The position numbers were made by a program, and so were the translations under genes. Below, in pieces: positions 11,451-23,289 of a DNA stretch of 64,000 nt. The first letter of the stretch is position 1, and each line of letters starts with the position of its first letter. The notes beneath the pieces were generated by a model, which worked only from the letters and a program-made list of their open reading frames with translations, ran no database searches and had not been told where the DNA came from. The stretch comes from Xanthostigma xanthostigma (lineage: Eukaryota; Arthropoda; Insecta; Raphidioptera; Raphidiidae): assembly GCA_963575645.1 (NCBI GenBank), contig OY754465.1:41566401-41630400 (forward strand), in the 5' to 3' direction.

Positions 11451-12170
11451 TAATACTGAGTTAAATGATAAAATATACATTATTATTTAAATCTATACGG
11501 GAAGTGAGATATCAACTTACGGTCAGGCGGGTAACCCAAAATTATTAGGTATCTATATCGGTTTTAGTCTATTTTCAGTTTTTTGATATTTATCAAAAGG
11601 AACTTTTTTGTTAAAAAGAAATAAGCTTTATTGTAATATTAACTACTAAATACGGAATTGCATTAAAAAACATATATTTATGTCGCATCTTGTAAAGAAG
11701 CTTTATATAAAAAATCGGATAATTTAAAAACATTACTATTATAAAGTTCTTAACTTTTCTAACCTGCAAATTTTTCATATTTTTCATAACAGCCGAGTTG
11801 AGTGATAAAATATACATTATTATCATTATATTCTATATGGGCAGGGAGACATCAACTTACGGTCAGGCAGGTAACCCAAAATAATGATATATATATATAT
11901 ATATATATATTTTCAATATTTTGATGTTTATTAAAAGGACCTTTTTTATTAAAACGGATGAGCTTTATTGGAATATTAAATAATAAATACGAAATTCCAT
12001 AAAAAATACATATTATTTTATGTCTTATTTTGTAAACGAAGCTTAATATAAAAAATCTAATAAAACCAACAAATTTGTTCTATAAAAATATAAGATTTTT
12101 CATAATTGCCAAATTTAGTTATAAAATATAATTATAATATCATTAAAATCTATATACCTATGTGTAGGCT
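11451..12170. repeat. Tandem satellite, about 2-3 units of 316-337 bp
   Basis: GATAAAATATACATTAT occurs at 11467 and 11804, and a diverged form at about 12120. Between them each unit repeats, in order, ATCAACTTACGGTCAGGC, GGTAACCCAAAAT, a TTTATTAAAAGGA-like word, GCTTTATTG.AATATTAA and AAGCTT.ATATAAAAAATC. An (AT)n microsatellite occupies 11886-11912 in the second unit. The unit is AT-rich and shows no ORF. Confidence 0.85.
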
Positions 12171-12224
12171 CCAACAGTCAATCGGATAGCTTTTGTTTAA
12201 AAAACAAGCTTTTCTGGAATATAA

Positions 12225-12325
12225 ATCCTTTCTCAATTCACCTTGAATTCTTACTCTGGACTTAAGAGGGGAAACATTACGAGACGAGAGTGAGTGGTAA
12301 GCACGTGCGGCCAATGGCGTATACA
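12225..12325 (-). repeat. Fragment of the tRNA-like repeat 'Y'
   Basis: Read on the minus strand it gives GTATACGCCA, then a CACTCTCGTCTCGT block and a GTAAGAATTCAAGG block, in the same order as 20590-20700 on the plus strand. Only the 3' part of the family is present. Confidence 0.55.
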
Positions 12326-12839
12326 AATATAATAATCAGATTAAAGTATATCATAGAAAGAATTGTAACTTAAAATATTTTTATTTCCAAAAACAATTTT
12401 TTTAAACAATTATTAAAAATAACAGAGAACTTCCGGCTAATCTCATTCTCGTCTCGTATGGATCCATAGAGGGATAAGATATGTTACAACTTTCGTCTTT
12501 CTATTTTCTGGAGGGTTCCTTTATCGTTTTATTCCCGAAAAATGTCATCTCTAGTAGAATAGCAAACAAAAAAAATATACAAAAAAATCTCTATAACAAT
12601 ATACGTTCGATTAACTTGATAGCCACCAAATTGATTTAAATGAATTTTATTGTGTTACGTGGTATTTATCCGAAAAGATTTTAAACTATGGACTATCGAG
12701 TGAAACGAGCGTTTAAGAAAGGGTGTCCTTAACGAAGAAGGAGTATTTCAACTAGTCAGTATTAATTTATAAAATAGTACCCGAAACAACTGTCATTTCA
12801 TCTAAGTGTGTAAGCTTTCACGGCCGGTGTTGATCCAAA

Positions 12840-13260
12840 TCTTCTTGGTATTCGGGCTTGTATGCCGTGGTCCATTGGTATTTCTACCTGACGTTTCGTA
12901 TACAACTGCGGTAGACATTATCAAAGGTGATGTGGTAGCGGGCGAACTGTCCTTTTAGGCTGCTCACAGGTAAGTGTGTCGACAAGTGCGGTACTTCCGT
13001 CTTTTATGGTCAGCGTGCTCGTGTTCTCTACTTGATCGTAGAAGATAAATTTTTTATATTTTCATTATGACAGTTTATATAAAAATCGAATTAATTTTTT
13101 TAATGTGCTTTCATAATAAGATTTTAAAATTGTATGAACTCATAATAATGATCATGTACTTATATCGTTAGAACAGTTTACCACCATTTGACCAGCTTGA
13201 GGCCCTGAAGATGAACATAAAAATGTTCTAAACGCTGGCCACTATAGCTTAACATTGGTA
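12840..13260. repeat. Dispersed repeat with GACGTTTCG motif
   Basis: TGACGTTTCGTATACAACTG near 12890 and CCTGAAGATGAACATAAAAA near 13205 resemble conserved end sequences of Penelope-like or related retroelement remnants in insects. No coding region is visible. The family name is a guess. Confidence 0.3.
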
Positions 13261-14571
13261 AAGCTTATTTCTGATCCTCAACCAAACCTTCCATCATCGT
13301 GACATTCTATTCATATTGAATCAACTACTATATACTGAAGACATATAGGTATATTGTTCTCTTCTGTACAAAATAATGTACCCATAAATAAATATAGATG
13401 GTCAGTTATTATAGTTTATAAGTGTGTACATGTTTTATGTATAATTTTTATTGAGGTGTGCGTGCGCGCATGCGTACATTGTACACACTGTTTTGTGGGC
13501 CACAACTAGCCATGTTGCCAAAATAATGATCTTGCAAAGAGTTGTACTGATTGCCGAATCACGGCGAACTGAAAACCGATTAAAAACCTGAAATAAAATT
13601 ATCGCAGCGGCGTACATATAATTTTTGTCCTTTTAGGCGGCTTTTTATTGTCTATCCGTCGAAGAGTTTCGGATAGTTTGCCTCCACTTCCTGATTATCA
13701 AGTTCCAGTATTTTTAGGTTTCTCGATTCTTTATGTTTCAGACATCGCTTCCTCTACAATTATTTCTAAATCTTCATCTCTTCTATTAACTGTCTGTTTG
13801 CATAACTTTCTGGAAGATCTTTCCCCATATATCTGTATTAAAGATGTACAGAAAATGTGTTCTGTTATATTATTTTGACCGATTTACACCAATTTTAATT
13901 TAACTTGGATATTGTAATGAATAGTCAGATATTTTAATTGGAGGTTATGTTTAGTATAACATAATGTAAAAGTTTGGCTCTTGATATTACCTGTATGTAG
14001 AATTAACAAAATTGAAAAACTGATTAAAGATCTGTAATTGTCCATTTATTTTAAGATAAGATTATTATATATTCCATTTTGTCTTAAAGATAAAACGTTA
14101 GGAAAAAGTAATCGTAATATAATGATATACATTACAAATTGGGGGATTGACTATTCATTCGAATCTTGAATGTACTTATCACAATATCAGAGTTCAATAT
14201 TTACTCCCAGGAAATTATCGTTCATTGTTGACAAGCGGACGCTGTATAGGTCCTACATATTATTTTACGTTCATTTATTTTTCTATAAATTATGGCGTAC
14301 TTCTCGTGTGCGAATAGAATTTTCACTTGCAAAAGAAACATTTAAGGATCGTCTTTAATATTAACCCGCGAAGTATCTGTCGTAAGGTATTTGTTGCTCA
14401 TAATGTCTTAACAGTACCTTCTATTTATATTTATTATAGTTTGCCATCTTCGGTTGAAATAATTACAATTTATTTTACACCCATATTACCAAAAACGCAT
14501 TAATAATAAAAATAATTTAATACCCCATAAGCCAAAAAGCTGGCATCAATCAAATTAGAATAAGAATTTAT
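13261..14571. other. Non-coding stretch
   Basis: AT-rich, with short unrelated ORFs only (for example 13648-13878, no domain). No terminal repeat or RNA gene was found. Confidence 0.45.
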
Positions 14572-14574
14572 TTA

Positions 14575-15354
14575 AGGCTCTCACAGACCAAGGCGGCTGC
14601 GGTGGCGATAACATAAAACATGTTGTTTTAATGTACGTGTTCAGACCATAGAGATATTATACTAGAGTACGCGAGTGAGCCATGAAAGTGTCTGCTATTC
14701 AGACAGAGAAAAGTTCCTGACATCCATAGTAACTACGAGTAATGATACAAAACAACGCTCATTTGAGTAAACATAATATATAATGATACGGAACGTTTGC
14801 AGCGTTCTCTCTCTGAACGGCAGACACTTTCACTTATGGCAAACATACCCGCTAGTACTTATATCTCTATGGTTCAGACAGAGTGCGTTCGCGGTCATTT
14901 TGGCGGGAATTTGCAGCGTTCAGTATTGCGGTCACTATACGGTGGCGGCAAAACGCTTCGTGTAGTATTTGGCTGCTGAACACTGTATTATAGCTGTTAG
15001 TTGCATACACGTTATTGAAATGTTAAGTAATACGGAAACAATAATGTTGAACACGTTAAAATGTATAACATTTTATATGATTTGTCACATCTAGATTATA
15101 ATGAGACACTAATAAGACAAAATAAAAAAATTACTCATCTTTTTCGTTGTCTTCTAAAATGGCTGCTAAAAGTAAAAATTCTTCTAGTTCACAAGTCTTA
15201 TTTATTAAACTCATTTAACTTATTGATTGCATATACGTTTTATTATTTGTTTTACGTATTTCTATGTGCGCGATCAGGCGATAAATTCGCTTTGGTGTGT
15301 CTGGACCTGATCGCAACCACGATCGCCACCGCCGGCTTTGGTTTGTGAGAGCCT
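14575..15354. mobile_element. PIF/Harbinger-like MITE, 780 bp
   Basis: The ends AGGCTCTCACAGACC and its inverse (GGTTTGTGAGAGCCT) are flanked by TTA at 14572-14574 and 15355-15357. GC-rich sub-ends (GGCGGCTGCGGTGGCGAT and ATCGCCACCGCCGGC) also pair. An internal pair, CCATAGAGATATTATAC against TACTTATATCTCTATGG with CAGACACTTTCA words, gives a second hairpin at about 14640-14885. No transposase remains. Confidence 0.8.
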
Positions 15355-15733
15355 TTATGCAAACACATACAATTATGTATAAGATTCGTCAAAGAAAGAT
15401 AAACCGTGTTTACAACTAACTAACAACAAAATAATCTACCTTATACATACATTGTTTAAGAAGAGCAGTCTTTCAATTCTCTTTTAATTTAGAAATTTTT
15501 AAATTTTTGGCAATTTATTGAACATTTTCAAGGCGTGATATTCGGCGCTATTATTGAACAACATCAGTGTAGACTTCGGCAAAATAACATTTAAATTATT
15601 CCTTGTGTCATGTCCATGGATAGCCTGAAACGTATCATAATTATGAATACGTAGTTTAATAAAACATAAAGTAAAATAGACGTACCTATATATACATTTT
15701 TCTGTAAATATTTGTCTACAGCTGGCACGAAAA

Positions 15734-16320
15734 TTAAGATTGAAAATTATGCGGATTGCTTTTTTTTAAGCTATTTTTTATCACACGATGAGCAATAATA
15801 CTTTTAGATAATTTAATGTTTAGATTCTCAACGTGGGCACTCCAAGAAAGAATTCCTAAAAAATTAACTTCTGCTTGCCTAATTAAATTTTTATTATTTA
15901 AAGCTAGATTAAGGTCTATATTGCTCTTATTCTGTTTGGTACGAAAGGACATATAAACAGTTTTGTCGGGATTCAGGAAAAAAGAATTTCGTGACACCAA
16001 GTAAACATATCATTAAGAGAAATTTGGACAGATAATACTAAATTATCGAGTTTGTGAGCGACAGATACTGAACTAGTATCATCTGCATGCATAATAAGCT
16101 TGTCAGAACGAACTTTGGTTGGCAAATTATTTATATATAATAGAAAAAATCGGACCGATAACAGAACCTTGGGGTACACCCTAAGAGATGTTCGTAGGAT
16201 TTGACTTAATATTATTAATGCATACTCTCTGAGTTTTGTTGGACAGGAATGATTTTATCCAGGCAACGTATTGCTGCTAAGTATTCACACCATTCAAGGC
16301 GATATTCAAATTAATAACGT
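15734..16320 (-). pseudogene. Decayed LINE reverse transcriptase (catalytic region)
   Basis: Minus-strand reading around 16195-16260 gives WIKSFLSN and INNIKSNPTNIS, then GVPQGSVIGPIF at about 16150-16185, the conserved palm block of non-LTR reverse transcriptases. After a frameshift it continues LLYINNLPTKVRSDKLIMHADDTSSVSV: the catalytic YADD box, here HADD. Next come LSWSAHVENL and a second frame (15734-16000). The combination is typical of the Jockey or I groups. At least two frameshifts plus the Tyr-to-His change make it inactive. Both ends are lost. Confidence 0.8.
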
Positions 16321-16329
16321 TCTCCGATT

Positions 16330-16490
16330 GATGAAAAGACTTGAAGTTTTTTTGAAGAACAGTAGCTTGTACTCACTGAATGACTTTAATTTAATTATTT
16401 TTTTGTAAATTTTATGTTTTTGTAAACTTTTTAATGACTTCTCTTATACACGTTTGTACTTGAAGCAATAAAATGATTATTATGATTATC
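16330..16490 (+). repeat. Probable LINE 3' untranslated end
   Basis: Sequence ending TACTTGAAGCAATAAAATG followed by an ATTATGATTATC microsatellite looks like the 3' tail of a plus-strand non-LTR element abutting the minus-strand copy at 15734-16320. No coding part is preserved. Confidence 0.4.
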
Positions 16491-17535
16491 ATCGTCAGTT
16501 CACAATCATAAAAAATAATGAGTGGTAGTAGTGTCACAGGCATGTGGGCTATAAAATGCCAAAAACAATTATTGGGCAATTATTGTTGATATTGAGACTT
16601 TTCCAATTAACTGAGGAATACAAATATGTTATATATATTTTAAGTTAGCCTTATTATGTATTAGATAAAAATTAAGATAAGGTTTTAACCTCAATATGTC
16701 TGACTGTCGACATAATAATTATAAAATATATGCAAACCTTTGATTAACGTCTGAATAGAACTCTTCAAGTAAATAAAATTGTCGACAAATTTTTTTTATC
16801 TATATATGTATAGTCTGAAAAAAAATTGGTCGACTATTTTATTTATAAAATATATGTATAATAAATGACGAACCAATAAACCATTTTAAAAATAGTGATA
16901 AAATACAAAAACGTGCTCAATGAATTTAACCAGTTTTTAAAGATTAATTATTTATATATACCTATTATATAATAATATGTAATTGCCACCTCATAACTCT
17001 GACCATTTAATACCTGTGACGTTACTATCATTTAATATTGTTATCTTTTTGATTTGTTGTGAGAATTTGGAGGAAGAGCATTAATACGATTCAAGAACTA
17101 TTCCAATCAATTATGGATAAAATCTCATTGAACCAAAATGTTTGTAAAGTGATCTAAGTAGGTGTGTGCAGTACCTACATATTTTAAATAAAGAGGCCAG
17201 ATGAACACTTATAATAGTGAGATCTGTTTTCCGTGTGTGGTCATCATTAGTAACTAAACTAATGTGCAGTAATTGACGTTGTTACGCAGGAATTTACATA
17301 TGTACATACATTACTACACATCTACGATGCCAATGTTGGCTTGACTGAGACCTGAGTGCATTTCAATTATGTAGTTTAAAAGTGAATTGCGCAATTGTAC
17401 AGAATACGTCTACGCATATTTTGTGATTTATAGCATACGCCTTGGTAGTTGGCTAAACTTCGTGGGCTGCCATTCTTAACCGATTGTAATCAAAAGAAAT
17501 TATTTCAAAATTAGTACCTACTGATATAGTATTTG
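16491..17535. other. Non-coding stretch
   Basis: AT-rich. The words GATTAACGTCTGAATAGAAC and TCTTCAAG near 16742 recur inverted at 35125-35160, so at least that part is repeat-derived. Nothing else was recognised. Confidence 0.45.
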
Positions 17536-17553
17536 TAACAATAATAACTTCTG

Positions 17554-18045
17554 AAAAATAACTCTAATAATTTAGAGTGATGATTATCCTGTTTAAATGT
17601 TGGAAGATTAAAGGATGAATCCTTCTCCTGGTAGCATAGGATCGATGAACTAAGCAAATACTGAAGGTTTTTTTATTGCATTTTATTGTCTGACGTTTCG
17701 GGAAACTTTATGCCATCTTCGGAGAATCAATGCTGTCTGTTTTCTCAGTATTGTTGTTATGTATAAAATAAATTAAAATAAAAAAATGTCATCAACGGGT
17801 ATTAAAATTACTATTTTTCTTGAAAAAACGACTGATTTTTACTGAAAATTGTATAAATGTGTCCAATGTAACTTGTTTAATTTATTTTATACATAACAAC
17901 AATACTGAGAAAACAGACAGAATTGATTCTCCGAAGATGGCATAAAGTTTGCCGAAACGTCAGACAATAAAATGCAATTAAAAAACCTTCAGTATTTGCT
18001 TTGTTCATCGATCCTATGCAACCACGATTCATCCTTTAATCTTCC
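17554..18045. mobile_element. Inverted-repeat element with 14-bp flanking duplication
   Basis: Long arms 17602-17775 and 17877-18045 are near-exact inverses (GATTAAAGGATGAATC, GACGTTTCG, CTTTATGCCATCTTCGG, AACAACAATACTGAG). AATAATAACTTCTG flanks the unit at 17540-17553 and 18046-18059. A duplication of that length suits a retroelement better than a cut-and-paste transposon. Inverted arms plus variable duplications are known for Penelope-like elements, which is a possible but unproven identity. The ~100-bp centre has no ORF. Confidence 0.7.
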
Positions 18046-18059
18046 AATAATAACTTCTG

Positions 18060-19535
18060 CGTCAACTCTTCATTTTAATTTATTCGGCAGGACAAAAACA
18101 GCATCAATTAAAGTGATATTTTTATCTAATTACAGGTTGGGGAAAGTCCTCTAATGGCAGGTTATCAGAAAACAAAATAAAAACTAGTTCGAGACATTAA
18201 CTTTATTTATGAATTAGTTAAGTCAACAAATTATTAAATCAAAATCAATCAACATAAATGCAACATCTAGTTTTGGTAAGAAAAATATCAATCTTTGCCA
18301 TTTTAAACCTAGAGTATACCAAACGGACTTAATTTCGAACCCCAAGCGCCGAAGACGTTTTAAACATCTTGTATCGATCACATATATAGACATCTCAACA
18401 TTCAGAAATGTCTGCACGTGCTTCATGAGCCCACTCTAGATCATTATATCCAGTCTTCGTCAAAACCATAGCAGTAATACTCGCTTGGAATTTATGTCAC
18501 GCATTGATTTCCCGCCAAAAACAGTAATCGACTGCTCCCATCGTGACTGTTCGATTCACTAGCAAACCGCATCCCATGATCCTGTATCGCTACGTTCACC
18601 CGTGCCCCTTTCACCGATTTTTGAATTGAATGCATTGTGACTTGTCGAGATCGTGTGAGTATCCGATGATAGTTGCCGTTCGTCGTTATGGAACTTCCCC
18701 CTGCATATTATATTCAACATACTTCTTTGTGCATTTTCCTTTCGAATCAACAACTTCCTAGACATTTTATTAAAATTAAGTTTGAAGAACAATCTTCCTG
18801 TATGCAAATTGGCTATTTGTTTTGTGTTAGTGCAATCTACATAAAATTTACATAAAAAAATATAATTTAACAGTGACCTTAGACTGCAATAACATATTTT
18901 CAGTTTTTATATATCCAGGAATAGTCAATGTCGTTTCCTATAACACTGGACCGTGAACTGCCAAGTTGGGTAGGATTATTCCAGCATGTAAATACACATT
19001 AGTAGGTACGTATATCTACCAATCGATTAGTTATTTTTTTTTTTTTGGCTAAGATGGATTGAAAATTCTGAAATGGTTTTCAGCAAACATCGTCAAGCAT
19101 GAGTTTACTTTTGAATTTCGGTTGAAGGGGCTGGTCTCTCTCTCTCTGACAAGTTTGTCGTTATAAAGCATAAATAAATCATGAAGGGCCATCGATAGAA
19201 TCTAATCTGTGCCGCTACTGATGCTAGATATCGGTATGTTCAAAGTACATTTATAAAACTTGTTTCAACGCACAGCAATGGACTTTTTAATTAAATTTAA
19301 ATGCGCAATGCCACCTGCAGTGAGGTTAGGTGAGTTGAACGTATAGACTAGGTGTATAAACGTTTTACCGAAAAGGAAGCCCTCAACATTAAACCGCCGC
19401 CGCCAATTGTGATTTGTTGAAAAAACGTGTGTACCTATACATACACAGAACTGGGTTTGTTTGCACTAATGATAATTAGAATGAAGTATCTGTCGTTAAC
19501 TTGTTATAATCGGGTATTTTTTTAATCAAAGTTGA
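18060..19535. other. Non-coding stretch
   Basis: No exon was recognised. GAACTGCCAAGTTGGGTAGGA near 18956 matches the 3' untranslated region of the LINE at 7.9 kb (inverted there), so a scrap of that family is present. A CTCTCTCTCTCT tract lies near 19136. Confidence 0.45.
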
Positions 19536-19539
19536 ACGT

Positions 19540-20720
19540 TTTTGAAGTAAATCTTCTTGTGGCACGGTTGGGTAAAATCGATTCTTGAGATTGAAAATAT
19601 AACGAACGTATCGCAATTTACGAGTACCGTATCAGGGCTGCCAGATTTCTTTCCTCAGAAATCCGTCGGTAAGGCGCAACGTGGTGGGGGAAGTGGTCTG
19701 AAAAATCCGTTTCCATCCGTTCGCCCGGTTCACCCATTAATGCAATGAGTGTGAGAGAGATAGAGAGTAAAGTGAAGTATGCGGTACCATAAACGACACA
19801 TCGACGTGTTTCCACCTTCATTATGGCTTTATTATTAACATTATTAAATGAATTTCGTATAAGACGTTGAATTTACTTTTACTTACAAACAGACTTTAAA
19901 TTGAATAGAAATGATTCATTTTGTCACATCCAATGAATCGATTATTTCGTAGATTTTTCACATTTTTATGAAATAAAAATATTATATTGACTGTTAGAAT
20001 GTTGCGATAGTAACAAACGTGGCAGTACAATCAGTTAAATCCTCAATGTGTTCCGTAAATCCGTGTAACTCGAAACACTTGACTCCAGTTGTGTGAAAAA
20101 AACGCATCAGACAAAGATAGCGAGTCGATATTCATCGATATAGGTGTGTGTTTCGCGAACACATTGTTTCATACACTCTCTTATCTTTTTCTACCCAAAT
20201 AGAGAGAGGAGTAGGACAGAGGTAGTGAAAGAAACGTGCTCAGATATGCTCGAATGTGCTGAAAATACCCGAATGTCCCCAAATTATCGATTATCGAGTG
20301 AAGTTTGAATTTATATGTAGTAAAAAAGGTAAAAAATTCGGAAAAGTTAGAAAATCCGTTAAATCCGTTCAGATCATGAAATCCGTTCCATTATCCGTTC
20401 AAATTTATTTCTACTCGAAAAATCCGTTTGGAACGGAAAAATCAGTTCATCTGGCAGCCCTGTACCGTATACTATAAAAGTCAGCTGTAGATTATTAAGC
20501 AAAGCTGGATGCGAGGTAGAACATTTATTTGGTGACCTAAATGTCGTGGGTTGAATCCCGGCGGTCGACTTTATTCTGAATTTTATATTTGTATACGCCA
20601 CTGGTTCAAGTACAGCTTACTATTTCACTCTCGTGTCGTGATGATCTGCCTAGATGGATCTCTAGCTCCACCTAACTCTAGAGCAAGGATTCAAGGCCAA
20701 CTGGGAGAGGATTAAACGAA
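19540..20720 (+). repeat. tRNA-like dispersed repeat 'Y', copy 1, split by a hAT element
   Basis: The flanks of the 19633-20462 insert join into one repeat that matches 25660-25990. Shared parts are GAAGTAAA.CTTCTTGTGG, AACGAACGTATCGCAAT, then GAGGTAGAA and GTGACCTAA, followed by a tRNA-like B box (GGGTTGAATCCC, 20549-20560) and a C/T-rich 3' part. The tRNA-like block is internal rather than at the 5' end. Confidence 0.75.
19633..20462. mobile_element. hAT DNA transposon, 830 bp, non-autonomous
   Basis: The ends CAGGGCTGCCAGAT and ATCTGGCAGCCCTG are inverted, and TACCGTAT is duplicated exactly on both sides (19625-19632 and 20463-20470). An 8-bp duplication with CAG..CTG ends is diagnostic of hAT. 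Subterminal AAATCCGTT repeats cluster at 20340-20425 and again in single form near 19660 and 19705, matching the subterminal transposase-binding repeats of this superfamily. No transposase reading frame is present. Confidence 0.93.
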
Positions 20721-21985
20721 GTCTCTAATCTCTATACAGTGATGTTTTTGATTTATTTGTTATTAATATTCTATACTGTATCATAAAATACTTCATCTTT
20801 AGTTTTTTAAGCTATTTTATCGTTTTTATATTTTGCTTCTTTAGTCCATTTATTCATCGAAAATAAATGGACTAAAGAACCAAAATATTATCCCTTTAAA
20901 AAATCCGTATTGGTGAGGGTTTACTGTACTGTTAAACACTTTCATTCGCTTGTTTTGTTTTTATTAAAAAGCAATTATTTATATGAACACTTTTTATAAC
21001 GCCTAACGTAACTTCATGTCATTGATTGGATATCGATGACATCTATCTACTAGACATCACATAACTCTTTTTTCAATCGCCATAAAAAAAACTTAATTCA
21101 TTATACACATTGAGATCGTGAGAAATGATGGTGACTAGACCTCGTCAGATAATATACAACGATCGGAGCTTTATGTACTATCTCTGTGTGGCCAAAAGGT
21201 GAGGCTTGTGATGAGCCAAACTGCTACTTTTCAATCACGACATGATACTTGATTGCTACTTTCAAATATCGGTGATTTTAAACAGTGACTATGATTGTAT
21301 TGTATTGAATTCTTTTTGTAAACAAAAAGAACCACCGAACTAATTTTCAAAACATTTCTTTCGGATCTTATTTATGTTAACACGCGTCAATTAACACGCT
21401 TACGTGGTCGATATCATTTTATTCCCCGAGAAAGAATTGACCACGTAAGTACGTACGTACGTATACACATACCTACACACAGAGATAGATTTTCTAAAAA
21501 GTGTGGTGACCTTGAAAAATAAAAAATTTTAATTTTTAGACCTATTACAATAACTTGTCAATGTACTGGGAAGTTAAAAACGAGACGTCAGTATAGTGTC
21601 TTCAAAAAGTTGACGTAAGCTATAAAGTAATTGATCCTAGTTTATAAAAATACTAACGGTAAACGTTTTATACACACCTACGGCATAATGTGTGTGTCTT
21701 TCTCTGACTCATAGACATAAATGTACAGTTTTCTTTCTCGAAACTTGCAGACTACGTGTGTAGCTAGAATAATCGTTATATTATAAGTAAAACCGACATC
21801 GTGTGCGAGTATTTTTAGAATTAAATTAGCATACATTATTTTTCTTTAATTATTCATAATTATTTACAATTAATTTAAGAAAGAGAAGATTTATAGTCGC
21901 AGAAATGTGATTAATAGATTAAAGCAAAGAACTGCAAATTTCACGAATCGCAGTGCAAAACTTTGTTGACAAAATGCATTGCGAT
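20721..21985. other. Non-coding stretch with one small hairpin
   Basis: A perfect 15-bp inverted pair (CTTTAGTCCATTTAT, 20839-20853 and 20863-20877) with a 9-base loop stands out. TACGTACGTACGTA near 21449 is a short self-complementary microsatellite. No exons were recognised. Confidence 0.5.
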
Positions 21986-21990
21986 ATTTT

Positions 21991-22211
21991 ATATTAAGAA
22001 TATTATTTTCATACCGCGAAAAACGGGGCCATACCTCGATACAAAAAGAATAGAGATCTAAAAGGATGCCAAATTTCGTGTTGTATATTATGATTTATGC
22101 CTAAAATTCATGTTTATATGTGTGAAAACTTGGTACTCTTTTAGATCTCAGTTCTTTTTGTATTGAGGTATGGCCCCATTTTTCGCGGTATGAAAATAAT
22201 ACTCTTAATAT
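21991..22211. mobile_element. Fold-back MITE, ~80-bp arms
   Basis: Arms 21991-22072 and 22130-22211 are near-perfect inverses, including ATATTAAGA, TATTATTTTCATACCGCG, GGGGCCATACCTCGATAC and AGATCTAAAAG. The ~57-bp loop is unrelated. No convincing target duplication was seen. Confidence 0.8.
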
Positions 22212-22769
22212 TGAACTTGGCTCCCTTTTTTCACATTTATGTTTTTGATGGGATATCATTACCTTTTGTAAATAAATTATTATTATTTACCATTCAAAAG
22301 TGATTTGCAAAAAGTTTTCTTTTTCGAAAGGCGCTACGTGTTACTGAAAATAATTGCTTGGAAAACATTTCAAATCTTAAAAATTCACTGTTTTCTGATT
22401 TTTTCCTTTGTATACACACAATTATAGCTGGACGCCAAATTTCCAATTCTAGGTCATCTGGAAGTGGGTTAGGTTTTTGATCTATATGGCAGTGATAAAA
22501 ATGCCGATTTTTAGACGTTAATATCTCAATAACTGTGTGTGCTGTATTTATGAAATTTGGGGTTCTAGTTTATCTAAGGGGTCTTAATAAGTATTCCAAA
22601 TTTCACGAGTTTATGTTAAATATATTTTATTTAAGGGGTCAAACGTGGCTCCAAATGATTCGTGTAATATAACACACGGCTGTTGCTACCTTTTTCATTG
22701 TTGAACTTGGCTTGACACGCTGAAACTTAAAGTTTTTGAATAAATACAAAAAGAAATTACGTCTTCTTA

Positions 22770-23060
22770 ACATTTTTCTCAAATCAACAATCAGCATAAT
22801 CTAACACCTGCATCAATTCCAGTACACTCCTCAATAAACAATAAACAAATTAGTTTTGATAAATTTTATAAGTCCAACTCTCTCGGCCATAAATATGAAA
22901 CATATAATATTAAATTAGGAAAATTGTACAACTAAAGCAACGCATTGCAATAATCTAAATTCCACAAATAAAGCTAGAATACGATTTTACGAAACATGCT
23001 CTTCAACGAAGATTAAAGTCAGAAATTATAACGAAAGATCAATTTTTAGCACATAAATAA
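22770..23060 (+). pseudogene. Degenerate coding fragment, Asn/Ser-rich linker then coiled coil
   Basis: A plus-strand frame reads ...PVHSSINNKQISFDKFYKSN and SLGHKYETYNIKLGKLYN up to about 22935. An overlapping frame from 22914 to 23060 reads RKIVQLKQRIAII, one stop, then IPQIKLEYDFTKHALQRR and LKSEIITKDQFLAHK before a stop. A polar linker followed by a charged C-terminal helix is the usual architecture of small Myb/SANT- or MADF-type proteins from transposons or hosts. One frameshift and one stop break it. No N-terminal domain was found upstream, and the family is not identified. Confidence 0.45.
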
Positions 23061-23289
23061 GCGAAGCAGATTATTATTTTTTTCAGTTTGGTTTTGTTCA
23101 AAATTAGTTCCATATAAATGACTGCCCCAGTAAATCAGAATTGCACTATACGTGATTGATTTTACTTTCTTGTTTTGTAAGGAAATAAAAGTATGGTGAT
23201 ATAGGGTAGAAAAATCGTGTCCGAGATAAAACCAGATCCTGATTGTAGTACCGTCAAAAATGATTTTCCGCATGGCGACTGTGGTTGTT

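Noticed and set aside
23046..23273. 75-codon minus-strand frame with IYWGSHLYGTN as a LINE fragment
   Set aside because: One short motif is too weak, and the plus strand next to it gives a better coding signal.
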